DNA of 64,000 bases from Silurus meridionalis. Taxonomy: Eukaryota; Chordata; Actinopteri; Siluriformes; Siluridae. The notes beneath the pieces are model-generated. The model ran no database searches and was not told the DNA's origin. It saw only the letters and a program-made list of their open reading frames with translations. This document shows positions 36,754 to 47,102 of the stretch, piece by piece. The translations under genes were made by a program, and so were the position numbers. The DNA lies in NCBI RefSeq assembly GCF_014805685.1, contig NC_060911.1, positions 6,853,212 through 6,917,211 on the forward strand. The letters are read 5' to 3'. Every line of letters begins with the position of its first letter. The stretch's first letter is position 1.

Positions 36754-36782
<29 letters not shown>
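36754..36782. repeat. (AC)14 microsatellite
   Basis: A perfect AC array. Confidence 0.96.
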
Positions 36783-36786
<4 letters not shown>

Positions 36787-37169
36787 TGTAGAATTTTGAG
36801 GAAAATAATGAATTTTAAATCATTTTGGAATAAGGCTGTAACATAAAATGTGGAACAAGTAAAGCTCTGTGAATACTTTCTACATGCAGATGTCAGATGT
36901 TCCAATACATTTGGTAGTGTATTTTACCACAAAAATCCAGAACAATCCTCCTTAAGACTTTTGCTAACAGCAAGTATGATGCGTACGCTGCAAATGCCAC
37001 TAAAAAGACTTGCGCTGATGCAGGAGGAGATTAGAAATGCTGTGCACGCTTACGCCACTCCTCTGCAATAACAGCAAGAAGCTAAATAAGCACCGAAGAC
37101 AAATATGTGATGTGATAAAGGTCATCAGCCAATGAAATGTTCTGTCCCAAATTGTTCTTTTTCAGTCAA

Positions 37170-37230
37170 TCAGAACCACACACACAACACACACACACAC
37201 ACACACAAACACAAACACACACTCACACAG
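37170..37230. repeat. Imperfect (AC)n array
   Basis: AC units with several single-base interruptions. Confidence 0.88.
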
Positions 37231-37239
37231 ACATGTTTG

Positions 37240-37948
37240 TCTCGGTCATTGCAGAATGATTCATTCTCCTTTCATGTGCTGCATAAATTTTCATCACGAG
37301 TAAAGGCAGTCATGATTGTCTTTCTGGGAAAAAAAGAAATAGCAAAACAAATGAATTCAAACAGACGTTCGCATGAGCAAGCAAACACACACATTCACTG
37401 ATGCACACAAACACACACACACAGAGGGCTAATATTCCATATGTGAAATTGAGTGCTTCTGAATTTGAAACACACTCCGGGGTAAGGATTGTGGCTGATC
37501 GTACTGCGTACACACAAAATGACGTTAGCATAAGCAGCTGCCGATTACTGAGCTCCATTGGGGACAAAACTATTTAAACCTTTTAAGAAACTATAGCGTT
37601 CAACAATGTGACATTCACAGACTACATAAAAATCGTCCACAGTATTTTACAGAGTGCAAAATAACAGAATTGTATTGGATCGTATACATTGTCCTCATAA
37701 TAATGTCATTTTAGCGTACATTGCTTTGCTTATTGTCGAAGGAGATATTACAGCATCATAATACAATACCAAAATATCTTACAAAGGGTGCAAAGAAACT
37801 GTTAGAGAATGAAAGCAGATTAGTTCAGCGAGCGCTGAGCATTACGTCATGAATATTTCCTTATATTTTTATCATTGTTCTCGCTGATGCTGCTTTGCCC
37901 ACTTGACTTAGCCAAACTAAAGCTTTCTATCGGGTTAAGATCATGACA
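37240..37948. other. Unique sequence, no gene seen
   Basis: A second weak AC-rich patch lies at 37384-37424. Otherwise there is no feature that I can support. Confidence 0.45.
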
Positions 37949-37950
37949 TA

Positions 37951-38364
37951 CACTATATGGACAAACTGTTACCACAAAGTCTGAGGCACACAATTGTACA
38001 GGATGTCTTCGAATACATTTTACCTTCACTTTAACTAGGAGACCAAAACCTGTACTAGCATGGCAATGCTTCTGTGCACAAAGTGCGCTCAATGAAGAGG
38101 TTTACATGGGGTGGAATGGAAGATTTGGAGAGCGCCGACTTCAACCCTACTGAACACCTTCGAGATGAATTGAAACGCCCCTAGGCCTCCTCACCCCACA
38201 TCAGTACCGGGCTTTGTGGCTGACTGAGCACAAATCTCTACGATCCCACTCCAAAACCAAGTGGAACATCTTCCCAGAAAAGTGGAAGGTAATATAGCAG
38301 CGAATGGGGAATAGGATGTTCAAAATGTACTTATGAATCTTATGAAGCTTTTGTCCATTTAGTG
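37951..38364 (+). mobile_element. Tc1/mariner-like remnant, family B, both ends preserved
   Basis: The left end CACTATATGGACAAA and right end TTTGTCCATTTAGTG are inverted and flanked by TA (37949-37950, 38365-38366). The inside keeps a catalytic-domain piece reading DFNPTEHLRDELKRP before a stop. This corresponds to the conserved D-L-N-P-I-E-H-L-W region of Tc1 transposases. The upstream two thirds of the gene are missing. At 414 bp it is a short non-autonomous relic. Confidence 0.85.
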
Positions 38365-38366
38365 TA

Positions 38367-38839
38367 TAACTGACATGAAGCCTGAGGACTTTGACTAAAC
38401 AGAAGTATAAAGTGTGTTACGTACATTTGTACTTAATTTCCTAAACCTAAATATCATCCAGATGTAAATAGATCTTAATATAATCTGGTAAAATGCATCC
38501 CTGTTACATCCTCACAGTTCAGCATAACGTCCACAATTCGCCTTTCCAAACAGACTTTGACAGTGAAAAATAAAAAACAGGGGTAGCGTCGCCGGATAAT
38601 AAAAGGCTGCGGATGTAACGAGTCGGGACGGCGGAAGCATCGTGCAAAAGAAGGCCGAGCGTGTAGCTGTCAGAGGTTGCTGAAGGAGCTCTTCTCCTGC
38701 TGAGCTCGGCCACTTTCACACCATCAGCGTTTCTGAGCTTGAGGAGATTAAATCTGTTTATGATGAGTAATGGTCCGGTTTATTCATCCGCAAGATGCAC
38801 TGCCAGAATGGTTTTGAACACGCCCATCCCCTACAGCTG

Positions 38840-38843
<4 letters not shown>
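38367..38843. other. Unique sequence, no gene seen
   Basis: The part at 38515-38770 is more GC-rich, with several CpG, and could be regulatory. A 66-codon minus frame here has no domain. Confidence 0.4.
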
Positions 38844-38881
<38 letters not shown>

Positions 38882-38882
38882 A
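38844..38882. repeat. (AC)n microsatellite
   Basis: An AC array with one interruption near the end. Confidence 0.95.
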
Positions 38883-38938
38883 CTGATATTGGCCCTGAAC
38901 AGGGAATTCTGTTTTGCTGGTGTCAGGAGCAACGAGTT

Positions 38939-38942
<4 letters not shown>

Positions 38943-38990
<48 letters not shown>
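38943..38990. repeat. (TG)24 microsatellite
   Basis: A perfect TG array only about 60 bp from the AC array at 38844. The two could pair as inverted repeats in single-stranded DNA. Confidence 0.96.
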
Positions 38991-38994
<4 letters not shown>

Positions 38995-39389
38995 AAACAT
39001 GGCTGTCAGATGAAATTCCATTATTTGTATATTATTCCATTTCCATAATGCACACAATGTTTAGGATTCAGTAAAAACCCGTTTCCTAAATCATCTTTGA
39101 TTCGTTTACAGAACAAGCTCTAAATAAATATTATTAAAGATCAATCTTTTTCAAATTCTCATCGTACCATCAACTGGACAATTGCCAATTTATACTACAG
39201 ATATCCTGGTGGGGGTGCTGTTAGAGGAAAATAATCAACTGCATGATGTGGTATGGCCTGATTTAAAGTAGTGAAGTTCTTATACCACAGTAATTACTTA
39301 TTTATTTGTTTGAATTAAAGAACACCACAATGTGTGTTGTATTCGTTTTATGATAACCTTTATTGCTACAAATTTGTTCCATCCTATCT

Positions 39390-39672
39390 AGTAGAAGTAT
39401 TATCTAGCAGAACATAGTATTATCCAGCAGAAGAAGGTACTATGTAGTAGAACATGGTACATGGTACTATCTAGTAGAACATGGTACACGGTATTATCTA
39501 GTAAAACATGGTACCATCTAGTAAAAAATGGTACTATCTAATAGAACATGGTACATATTATTATCTATTAAAACATGGTACTGTCTAGTAGAACCTGGTA
39601 CTATGTATTAGAACATGGTACATGGTATTATCTAGTAAAACATGGTACTATCTAGTAGAACATGGTACTACT
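39390..39672. repeat. Minisatellite, about 20-bp unit
   Basis: At least a dozen degenerate copies of ACTATCTAGTAGAACATGGT, some extended by an extra ACATGG. Variation is by substitution and small insertion. Confidence 0.92.
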
Positions 39673-39683
39673 AGATTGGGTGT

Positions 39684-39775
39684 GGCAGGGCAGGACAGGG
39701 CAGGGCAGGGCAGGGCAGGGCAAAGTGGGGCAGGACACGGCAAAGTAGGGCAGGGCAGGGCAGAGTGGGGCAGGA
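39684..39775. repeat. (GGCAG)n minisatellite
   Basis: Pentamer GGCAG/GGACA units with GCAAAGTGGG variants. The array is G-rich on the plus strand and separated from the 20-bp minisatellite by only about 12 bp. Confidence 0.92.
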
Positions 39776-40272
39776 TGGTATTGGTTGCGGTAGTGTTCTG
39801 CAATGAGTGTTCACGATTTTGCGCAAGTATAACATTGTATAAAGGGACAAATGTCAGACTCCCATTTCCTGTCACCTGTTACTATGGAAAAGCACATATT
39901 GATCCATAGGAACTTCTTGGGTCACTATCACTTAAAAAAAATATATAATAATAAAAAAAACACACACATACCTCTCGTCTAGGATTGAATAACATCCCTG
40001 CTTCATTAATATTCAAACATTTAAATACCAAATTGAAAATGCAGTGCAGTATTTAAAGTAGTTGGACAGCCCTGCAGTGTATCAGCCCAGAATTCTAGAG
40101 CAAGCAGCCAAAACAAGCAGTGTTCAGGAAAAAGTCTGCGCTCTCTGATTTACGCTCAGCTGTCCCTGATTAGAGCACTCCAAAAAAGTTTCTGAAAGCC
40201 CCTGCGCTCTCTTCTGCAAGTTTATCAGTAAAATTCCAAAGGCATCATGAAGACAGCTCTTGGCATGTTTAA

Positions 40273-40274
<2 letters not shown>
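39776..40274. other. Unique sequence, no gene seen
   Basis: No exon, RNA gene or repeat family that I can support. Confidence 0.5.

Positions 40275-40320
<46 letters not shown>
40275..40320. repeat. (GT)23 microsatellite
   Basis: A perfect GT array. Confidence 0.97.
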
Positions 40321-40323
<3 letters not shown>

Positions 40324-40435
40324 CTCTTAAGTCTGGCCTGATTTGAGATTTAAGAGAATCCTCTTCAATGAGATGAGGCCTGCAGTTTATGTAGTCAGGT
40401 TCACTGAACAGTCTGAGCTGATAAGCAAGTGATCG

Positions 40436-40438
<3 letters not shown>

Positions 40439-40488
<50 letters not shown>
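40439..40488. repeat. (TC)25 microsatellite
   Basis: A perfect TC array, followed by CT-rich sequence up to the AC array at 40537. Confidence 0.97.
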
Positions 40489-40492
<4 letters not shown>

Positions 40493-40534
40493 CTGTCTCT
40501 TTCTTTCTCACCGACTCTCTCAGTCTCTCTTTCC

Positions 40535-40536
<2 letters not shown>

Positions 40537-40607
<71 letters not shown>
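40537..40607. repeat. (AC)35 microsatellite
   Basis: A perfect AC array about 70 bp long. Confidence 0.97.
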
Positions 40608-40608
<1 letters not shown>

Positions 40609-41047
40609 TAATTTGTTCAAAGAGAGCAAAACCACTCAATGAAACCAAGTAGTCAGAAGGTAAATCCTCTTCCTTTTCAGTAATGTGATCTCCTTTTAAA
40701 TGACATGAATCAAGACTCCACTTTCCCTACTTACTGTTATGGGCATTAATAAAACCACTGCAATACAGGAACGGGTAAGTGAGCGCAGGATAGAAAGAGA
40801 GAGAAAGAGAGAGAGAGTATTTTTCCATCCATTACCAACATTTTATGCTCTTTCATACAGGAGTAAAGCAGAGCTAAGTAAGGAATGAAAAATGACAAGA
40901 GCGGCGTTATAGGAAATAAATTCATGACTGTGCAGCGCGATGCCGCTCGACATGAAGCAGAGTTGCTGTTACCACCGCAAAGTGGATTATTTTCCAATAC
41001 CAGCTTGTCCTGAGGTGATTTATTCTATACTTATTATACACACAAAA
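40608..41047. other. Unique sequence, no gene seen
   Basis: Contains a short GAGA run at about 40794-40818. No exon or repeat family is recognised. Confidence 0.45.
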
Positions 41048-41125
41048 AATAGACAAAAGCATTGATACACCTGACTTTTCAAGCCAAACTTGGTTCTTCC
41101 TCAAACTGTTCCTATAAAAGTTCCC
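41048..41125 (+). mobile_element. Family B Tc1-like end, short fragment
   Basis: ATAGACAAAAGCATTGATAC, then ACCTGAC, then GGTTCTTCCTCAAACTGTTC match the first 80 bp of family B on the plus strand. The rest is absent. Confidence 0.5.
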
Positions 41126-42040
41126 ACCACTGGGGCACAGAGTTCCACCACTGTGGTTGTGACAGACTGAAATATAATTGTGTGGTAGATTGAGGTATAT
41201 ATTTAGGGAAGAATCATGAATCTGCAAAAACAGTGAATATTCTCTTTGAGTTTTTCTGAGGAATGTGTGTTTTGGAAGGTTTTGGTTCATCTGAGATCAA
41301 TTGGTTCGGCACAATAAGGTGTGCGTTCTTGTCTTGTTGAACACAGCTCGAGAACTCACTGGGTTTCTCTGCTGCACATAAAGTTTGCAATTGGGAAACA
41401 TTTTAGAGTGTGACTGTGCCTAATCTTCTCCACCTTTTCGGGTATTCATTCAAATTCTTTGTTAAAATGGTGTGATTATTATATGATGGTTAATCATGTG
41501 TAGATGTCATCATGATATCTATTATGTTTTAATGAAAATGTGAAAAAGTGTCATTGGTTTGTAGATACAAAGCTTTAGGTTGAGCAATTAGCATGACTTA
41601 TTTAGTATGCATGTTTGTATTTAATGTTTAATTATGTTTTATTAATGCTATTCGATTTGAATAGGCTAAGAAATGTAACTGTGAAAATGTAACTAACAGA
41701 GTGAACAGTACATTGTATGTCACCTTCTCAGTGTTGTCAGTGTTGCTGTTTGAAAATTAGTTTGTTAAAGAGTTTGTACAAAGTTTGCGGTTAGGAAACA
41801 CTGTTGAGTGTGACTGCACTAATCTTCCCCTTTTCAATCGTACAGGATATTTTTATTGCCCTTCTATTTTATCCAATTGCAAATTCCATTTTATTCTTCA
41901 TATTTAGTTTTTAAACTTGTGAATGTTTTATTCTACTCCAAGTACCATTTTTTTCCACTCACAAAACAGTCGTTTGAAAGCATTTAACTGCATGCTGCAT
42001 TGTGTATTGATGTCTCACGCCAAATACGTACATTTTTGAA
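41126..42040. other. Unique AT-rich sequence, no gene seen
   Basis: A duplicated motif occurs: AAGTTTGCAATTGGGAAACA near 41380 and AAGTTTGCGGTTAGGAAACA near 41780, each followed by a GAGTGTGACTG string and TAATCTTC. This indicates a decayed direct repeat about 400 bp apart. Confidence 0.5.
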
Positions 42041-42042
42041 AA

Positions 42043-42815
42043 AAGTAGTCCCTGAGTTACAATTGTTTGACTTTTTTGGGTCTCACGATGACTATTGCTG
42101 AACAAAAATTTTTAAAAAGGTGGTCCCGAGTTACGATGGTTCGACTTACGATTTTTCGATCTTACAATGATGATAGCGATACGACAAAATTGTAAAAAAA
42201 AAAGAAAAAAAAAATTCTATTTCAAACAGCAATTTTAGTGATAAACGCATGTCTTCCAATCGCCTAAGTATGTCTCCTGCTTCTTATTATTATTATTTTG
42301 GCTGCTCCCATTAAGGGTCGCCACAGCGGATCATCCGTCTCCATACCCCCCTGTCCTCTACATTTGCCTCTTTCACACCAACTACCTGCATGTGTTCCCT
42401 CACCACATCCATGAACCTCCTTCTTGGTCTTCCTCTTTTCCTCCTTCCTGGTGGTTCCATCCTCAGCATTCTTCTACCAATATAACTCATGTCCTTCTTC
42501 TGCACATGTCCAAACCATCTCAATCTCGCCTCCCTCAACTTGTCACCAAAGCGTCCTACATGGGCTGTCCCTCTATTAAACTAATTTCTAATCCTGTCCA
42601 TCCTCATCACCCCCAACGAAAACCTTAACAACTTTAGTTTGGCTACCTCCGTCAAAAAAAATGAGGAAATCTATCAGTTTAGTGCAAAAAAATACAAATT
42701 CAGAATGAAGCAAAAAAGACTGTTACAGTCATATTACCATCCTCGACTTACGATATTTTTGACTAACGATGGGGTCGTCGTAAGGTATCTCCATCGTAAG
42801 TAGAGGACTACCTGT
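42043..42815. mobile_element. Terminal-inverted-repeat DNA element carrying a nested LINE
   Basis: The left side carries GTGGTCCCGAGTTACGATGG (from 42120) and then TTCGACTTACGATTTTTCGA. The right end is the inverse, CCATCGTAAGTAGAGGACTA ending CCTG at 42814, preceded by a CTCGACTTACGATATTTTTG string. A second, poorer copy of the left end (GTAGTCCCTGAGTTACAATT) begins at 42045, so that terminus is duplicated. The LINE fragment at 42285-42640 sits between the two ends. I do not assign a superfamily and could not define a target duplication. Confidence 0.65.
42285..42640 (-). mobile_element. 5'-truncated RTE-like LINE with reverse transcriptase C-terminus
   Basis: A 75-codon minus-strand frame (42311-42538) reads LRWFGHVQKKDMSYIGRRML and then PPGRRKRGRPRRRFMDVVRE. 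This is the recognisable end of the reverse transcriptase polyprotein of a widespread animal LINE group. The basic GRRKRGRP part follows the catalytic domain. The stop is followed after a short 3' UTR by AATAATAATAATAA (42285-42298 on the plus strand as TTATTATTATTATT), a short-repeat tail. The 5' part is missing, as usual for incomplete reverse transcription. RTE assignment is from memory. Confidence 0.8.
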
Positions 42816-44200
42816 ACATCCTCTGTCAGGATGTACGCGTCTCCTGCCTTGTGAGATGCCTTAATCTCACTAGCGGTCGACAAAGTTCAGTTGTCTCGGT
42901 TTAGAGGGCGTATTTTTTCTGTGCTTTTGGTGTCACCATAGTAATGATATTCTTTTCGAAGGAGATTTAGTATACAGTAAACCTCATAAGGCCTGCTATT
43001 CCATAAAAAAGTCCCCACCTCCTGACTAATCAGAGCAAAGGAGTCAAAAACACTGTGGTACAGAATGCAGTATGTATACTACAAGACAGCGATTTGGTTT
43101 ACGGGTGAGGATCGGGCGCTGAATCAGTGCTGTGTACCTGTAAATGATTAGCGAAGTCACTGCACATACCCCTACGCTTCGTTTAATCCACTGCGACCTC
43201 CTGCTGGAAGGACAATATGGTCGGCATAGCAGGAGGTCTGATTGGCTGCTGAGTCTTTCAATCACTGTCAGTGTCTCTTCTCTCGCCACTTTTCTGATGC
43301 GTCTTCCTTCCCAACAGGAAGCATGCGCGACCTCCACCGCAACTCCACCCCCTCTCAAGCTCCCTATTCTTTCCTAGATCCATTTGCAGAGCCTGTACCC
43401 ATCTGAAACTCATTTCGACTGAAAGTCTCCTACAGTGCCACCGGCTTTGCTGACTTCCTGGCAACAATCTACCTGCAAACATCTCTCTCTCCATCTCCGC
43501 CTCTCCTTCATTCTCTGGCATGCTTCACAGAGCAGTTGGTTTTCAGATCCTCTGGCTTCTTGGCTGCTCTCTCCTTTCAGCTTTCATGTGTGTTTACTAG
43601 CTCTGCAGCTCTTTCGCCCTTTTATTGCTCAATATGTCTGTTTAACATTAGGAGAAAGATCTTATTAGAAATGGCGTTCCAATGGACCCGGGAAAGCTCG
43701 AGATGAAAACTGGAGGCATGCCTGCAATGCGAAAAGGTTTGGAATACATTAAGAGGAGAACAGTATAAGTGGATGTGATGGTCTGTGTTGGGTGTTGGCG
43801 ACGCGAAGGTAACATTGATCCACAATGCTGAGCGATCGTGACGCCCTGGAACATCAGGAACTGGTTGAACTGTCAGGGTTATCTATATGTCTACGCCATA
43901 AGCTCAGTCAGGTCTTTTCAAAACTGTTTTGTTTTCAGCATAAAATTAATTTTCACTGAAGGACCAGACGTAAATATTCAGGCTTTTGATACGCCTGTAG
44001 TTCATCGCAATGGCATATCAGATCTCTGGAAGTAATAGTGTGCAGCAGGATTTTAGCTCACAAATGTTTTAAGAATTAAAACAATCTATTACATACATCA
44101 ACTCTAATTACTTTGTATAAATACTGTGAATGGTTTGGACATGTTTTCCAAATGTATACGTTAAGGTGCCTTGATCTAATCAAAAATGATTTTTTCTTTC
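42816..44200. other. Unique sequence, no gene assigned
   Basis: The part at 43140-43640 is richer in C and T and has frames of 77-104 codons on both strands, all overlapping and none with a domain. I see no convincing exon. Confidence 0.4.
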
Positions 44201-44202
44201 TT

Positions 44203-44630
44203 CCTATATTTAGTCCACGTTTGCTGTTAGAATAACCCCCACTCTAAGAAGATATTCCACTAGATTTTGGATTTTGCTTGTGGAGATTCAGCTACAAAGG
44301 ATGTTAGTAAAATCAGGTACTGATGTAGGTGAGGTGAGGAGGCCTGGGGTGCATTTAGGATTCCAATTTATCCCAAAGATGTTTAAAAAGGGTTGAGGTC
44401 AGACCTCTAAAGCAGGCCACTCAAAATCTTTCACTCTAATCCATGTACACCATATCTTCATAATGCTGGCTTGTACGTGGGCATTGTCATGCTGGAAACA
44501 GGTCAAATAAAAGATAATTTTGATGCTATCAAATACCAAGGGCATCCTGCCTCTATCTCTGTAGTAACAGTTTGGGGAAGAAGCACATATGGCTGGAAAA
44601 GTCAGGTATTCCCATGTGTGTGTCCATATA
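44203..44630 (-). mobile_element. Tc1/mariner-like remnant, family B, with transposase fragment
   Basis: A minus-strand frame (44399-44644) holds FQHDNAHVQASIMKIWCTWI and then VKDFEWPA. This is the Tc1 catalytic-domain segment around the second active-site aspartate (the conserved Q-x-D-N-A/G-P-x-H), with P lost. The element follows family B order on the minus strand from GTCCACGTTTGCTGTTAGAA near 44214. Its outer end, TGTCCATATA, stops exactly where the family A copy starts at 44631. Confidence 0.82.
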
Positions 44631-45156
44631 CACCGATCAGGCACAATATTATGACATTATAACATTATAAGCGGTGAAGTGAATAACACTGATTATCTCT
44701 TCATCGTGGCATCTGTTAGTGGGTGAAATTTAATAGGCAGTAATTGAACTTTTTGTCCTCAAAGTTGTGTTAATAGCAGGAAAAATGTCCGAGTGTAAGG
44801 ATTTGAGTGAGTTTGACGAGGGACAAATTGTGAAGTCTAGACGATTGGGTCGGAGCATCTCCAACAACACTGCAGCTCTTGTGGGATGTTCCTGGTCTGC
44901 AGTGCTCAGTATCTATCAAAACCAAAGAAAGGACAGTGGTGAACCAGCAACAGGGTTGTGGGCGGCCGAGGCTCACTGATGCATGTGGGGAGCGAAGGCT
45001 GGACCGTGTGGTCCGATCCAGCAGACGAGCTCCTGTAGCTCAAACTGCTGAAGAAGTTAATGCTGTTGATGCTCGATGGGTCAGGACTGTTGTGGCAGAA
45101 AAAGGGGGACCAACACAATATTAGGCTGGTGGTCATAATGCAATGCCTGATCGGGG
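44631..45156 (+). mobile_element. Internally deleted Tc1/mariner element, family A, best-preserved copy
   Basis: The ends CACCGATCAGGCACAA and GCCTGATCGGGG are inverted and flanked by TA (44629-44630, 45157-45158). The transposase start is open for about 50 codons (44785 onward: [20 protein letters not shown], then LGRSIS and TAALVGCSW), covering the first helix-turn-helix. One frameshift later, another frame holds [20 protein letters not shown], then VVRSSRRAPVAQTAEEVN, and jumps to RTVVAEKGGPTQY and a stop, the normal protein end. So the DNA-binding region and the last 13 residues are joined and the catalytic domain is deleted. It shares this junction with the copy at 35428. Confidence 0.9.
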
Positions 45157-45158
45157 TA

Positions 45159-46686
45159 GTTATAAAAAGGTGCATTTTTAACCTAATATATCACCTTCTA
45201 GCTACTGACTAGCTTTATCTGTGCATATATGTTAATACAAACTATTTGAAGCTCAAAAACATTTTACAAAAGGTGTTACAATTTTACACTCGTATCAAAT
45301 ACATTTCTGAATACCTTGTCTGGTCTGGTTTTTATTCTCTCCTGCGTTATTTCTGCTCTAGTTTATAACATTACATTCTTTTAACACTGGCTTGATATTG
45401 AAGGTGGTGAAATTTGACCTGCATGTCACCTCCAAAAAAAACCCTGTAAATATCACTCTCACACATGGACCCTTTAGGTCATGTGACCCCGGTTTAAAAA
45501 TATAAAAAATAAAAATAAATAAAGAATTTTTCACACTCCACTGAATGCATTGCGAGTGTGAAAATCATCCTTAGTTACAACCTGTTGGTGCGTTACAAGT
45601 ATCTTAATTAGCGTAATGAAAGGTCAGAGTTAAAAGGTCAGAGCATTGCTAACTAGAGATACCGGGAAGAAGAGGTGTTTGCTCGAATCAGGCTCATTTG
45701 TTATTCGCACCTCTCCCCTTCTCCCTCTCTGCATGTCTTCTTCGTGTATGACAATCTCTCCTGAAAATGCATTACATCTCTCTAGGCCTTAAGGAATCTA
45801 AAGAAGGAAAATTTTCTCCCATCCAAACCCCCCTCAGTTATAATTAGACCCATTCCTCTAATTTAGTCCAAACATTCTGACCCAAAATCATTTCAATAAT
45901 AAATAGCGACCGAGTTTGCAGAATTCCGCAGTGCCAGTGGATTCCGTGCTGGGAATACGGCGATCAGGAGTCAGCAAGAGTAAATAAATATCAGCATTGT
46001 CGCATTTAACGAAGCAATGAACCCTTTTACATGTCCCACATGCTAATGAGTCAAGCAGGTTACCATAGCGATGTACGGCATTTTTTTCAGTGAGCGACGT
46101 GTGATTTTTTCCTTTAGAGCATGCCGTATACCTACACACCAACCCACACACAAAGCTAGACATAAACACACACACACACGCACATTCAGCAAAATAGAAA
46201 ATCAGCCTAATTAAGCCTAGCTATACAAACCGAGGCTGTGATTATGGGTTACTCTGATGATGTGTCACTGACAGATTGGACACACAAGACAAACAACAAA
46301 CTCAACTAAACAGCAATCCAAAATGCAAGCAGACAAATAAACACGGCGCCCACATGGGAAAATAGCGATGGTGTTTGGGCCGGCTCGCTGAGCAACGTTT
46401 TTTAATTCTTTTTTTTTTACTTTACTACAAGTTTCCTTAAATAAAAAAGCACACTTTTTCAATATTGTGGATATTTAATATTATCCAAGAGTGAAATTCT
46501 CAATTCTAATTGTTTAGAAGACGTCGATTTCTATAATATTCAGATATGTGGAATCCTTCATATTTCTTTAATGCACTTTCAATGAATCAGAATAAAAAAA
46601 AACGTTTAGGCTATAATTAAAATATGTAAAATATACATATAATTATATATAAATATATGCATAATTATATGTATAATGCACGCACA
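45159..46686. other. Unique sequence, no gene seen
   Basis: AT-rich. The part at 45880-46090 looks like a conserved non-coding element and includes GTTACCATAGCGAT (46061-46074 region), close to an RFX X-box. No exon is recognised. Confidence 0.4.
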
Positions 46687-46688
46687 TA

Positions 46689-47102
46689 CACCAACCAGAC
46701 ATAGCATTATGACAATATAACATTATAAAGTGTTGTAACACACTGACGTGAAGTGAGTAACACTAATTATCTCTTCTTCATGGTATCTGTTAGTGGGTGA
46801 ATATATTTATTAGGCAGCAAGTGAACATTTTGTCCTCGAAGTTGATGCGTTAGAAGCAGGAAAAATAGGCATCGAAGGATTTGAGTTTGACGAGGAACAA
46901 ATTGTGATGTCCAGACGACTGGGTCAGAGCATCTCCAACACTGCAGCTCTTGTGGGATGTTCCTGGTCTGCAGTGCTCAGTATCTATCAAAAGTGCTCCA
47001 CCATGAGCAGCCAAGGTTTATTAATACACGTAGGGAGCGAAGGCTTGATGGGTCACAGGACGGACACAATTTTGGGCAGTATTATATTTCAGTCATAAGA
47101 TT
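46689..47102 (+). mobile_element. Internally deleted Tc1/mariner element, family A, more decayed
   Basis: The left end CACCAACCAGACATAGCATT is preceded by TA. The helix-turn-helix region is present ([20 protein letters not shown], then VLSIYQKCS). A deletion larger than in the copies at 35428 and 44631 then leads to a decayed right end near GGGCAGTATTATATTTCAGT. The right boundary is approximate. Confidence 0.75.

Noticed and set aside
39684..39775. Telomere-like G-rich repeat
   Set aside because: The unit is GGCAG, not TTAGGG, so it is a minisatellite and not an interstitial telomere.
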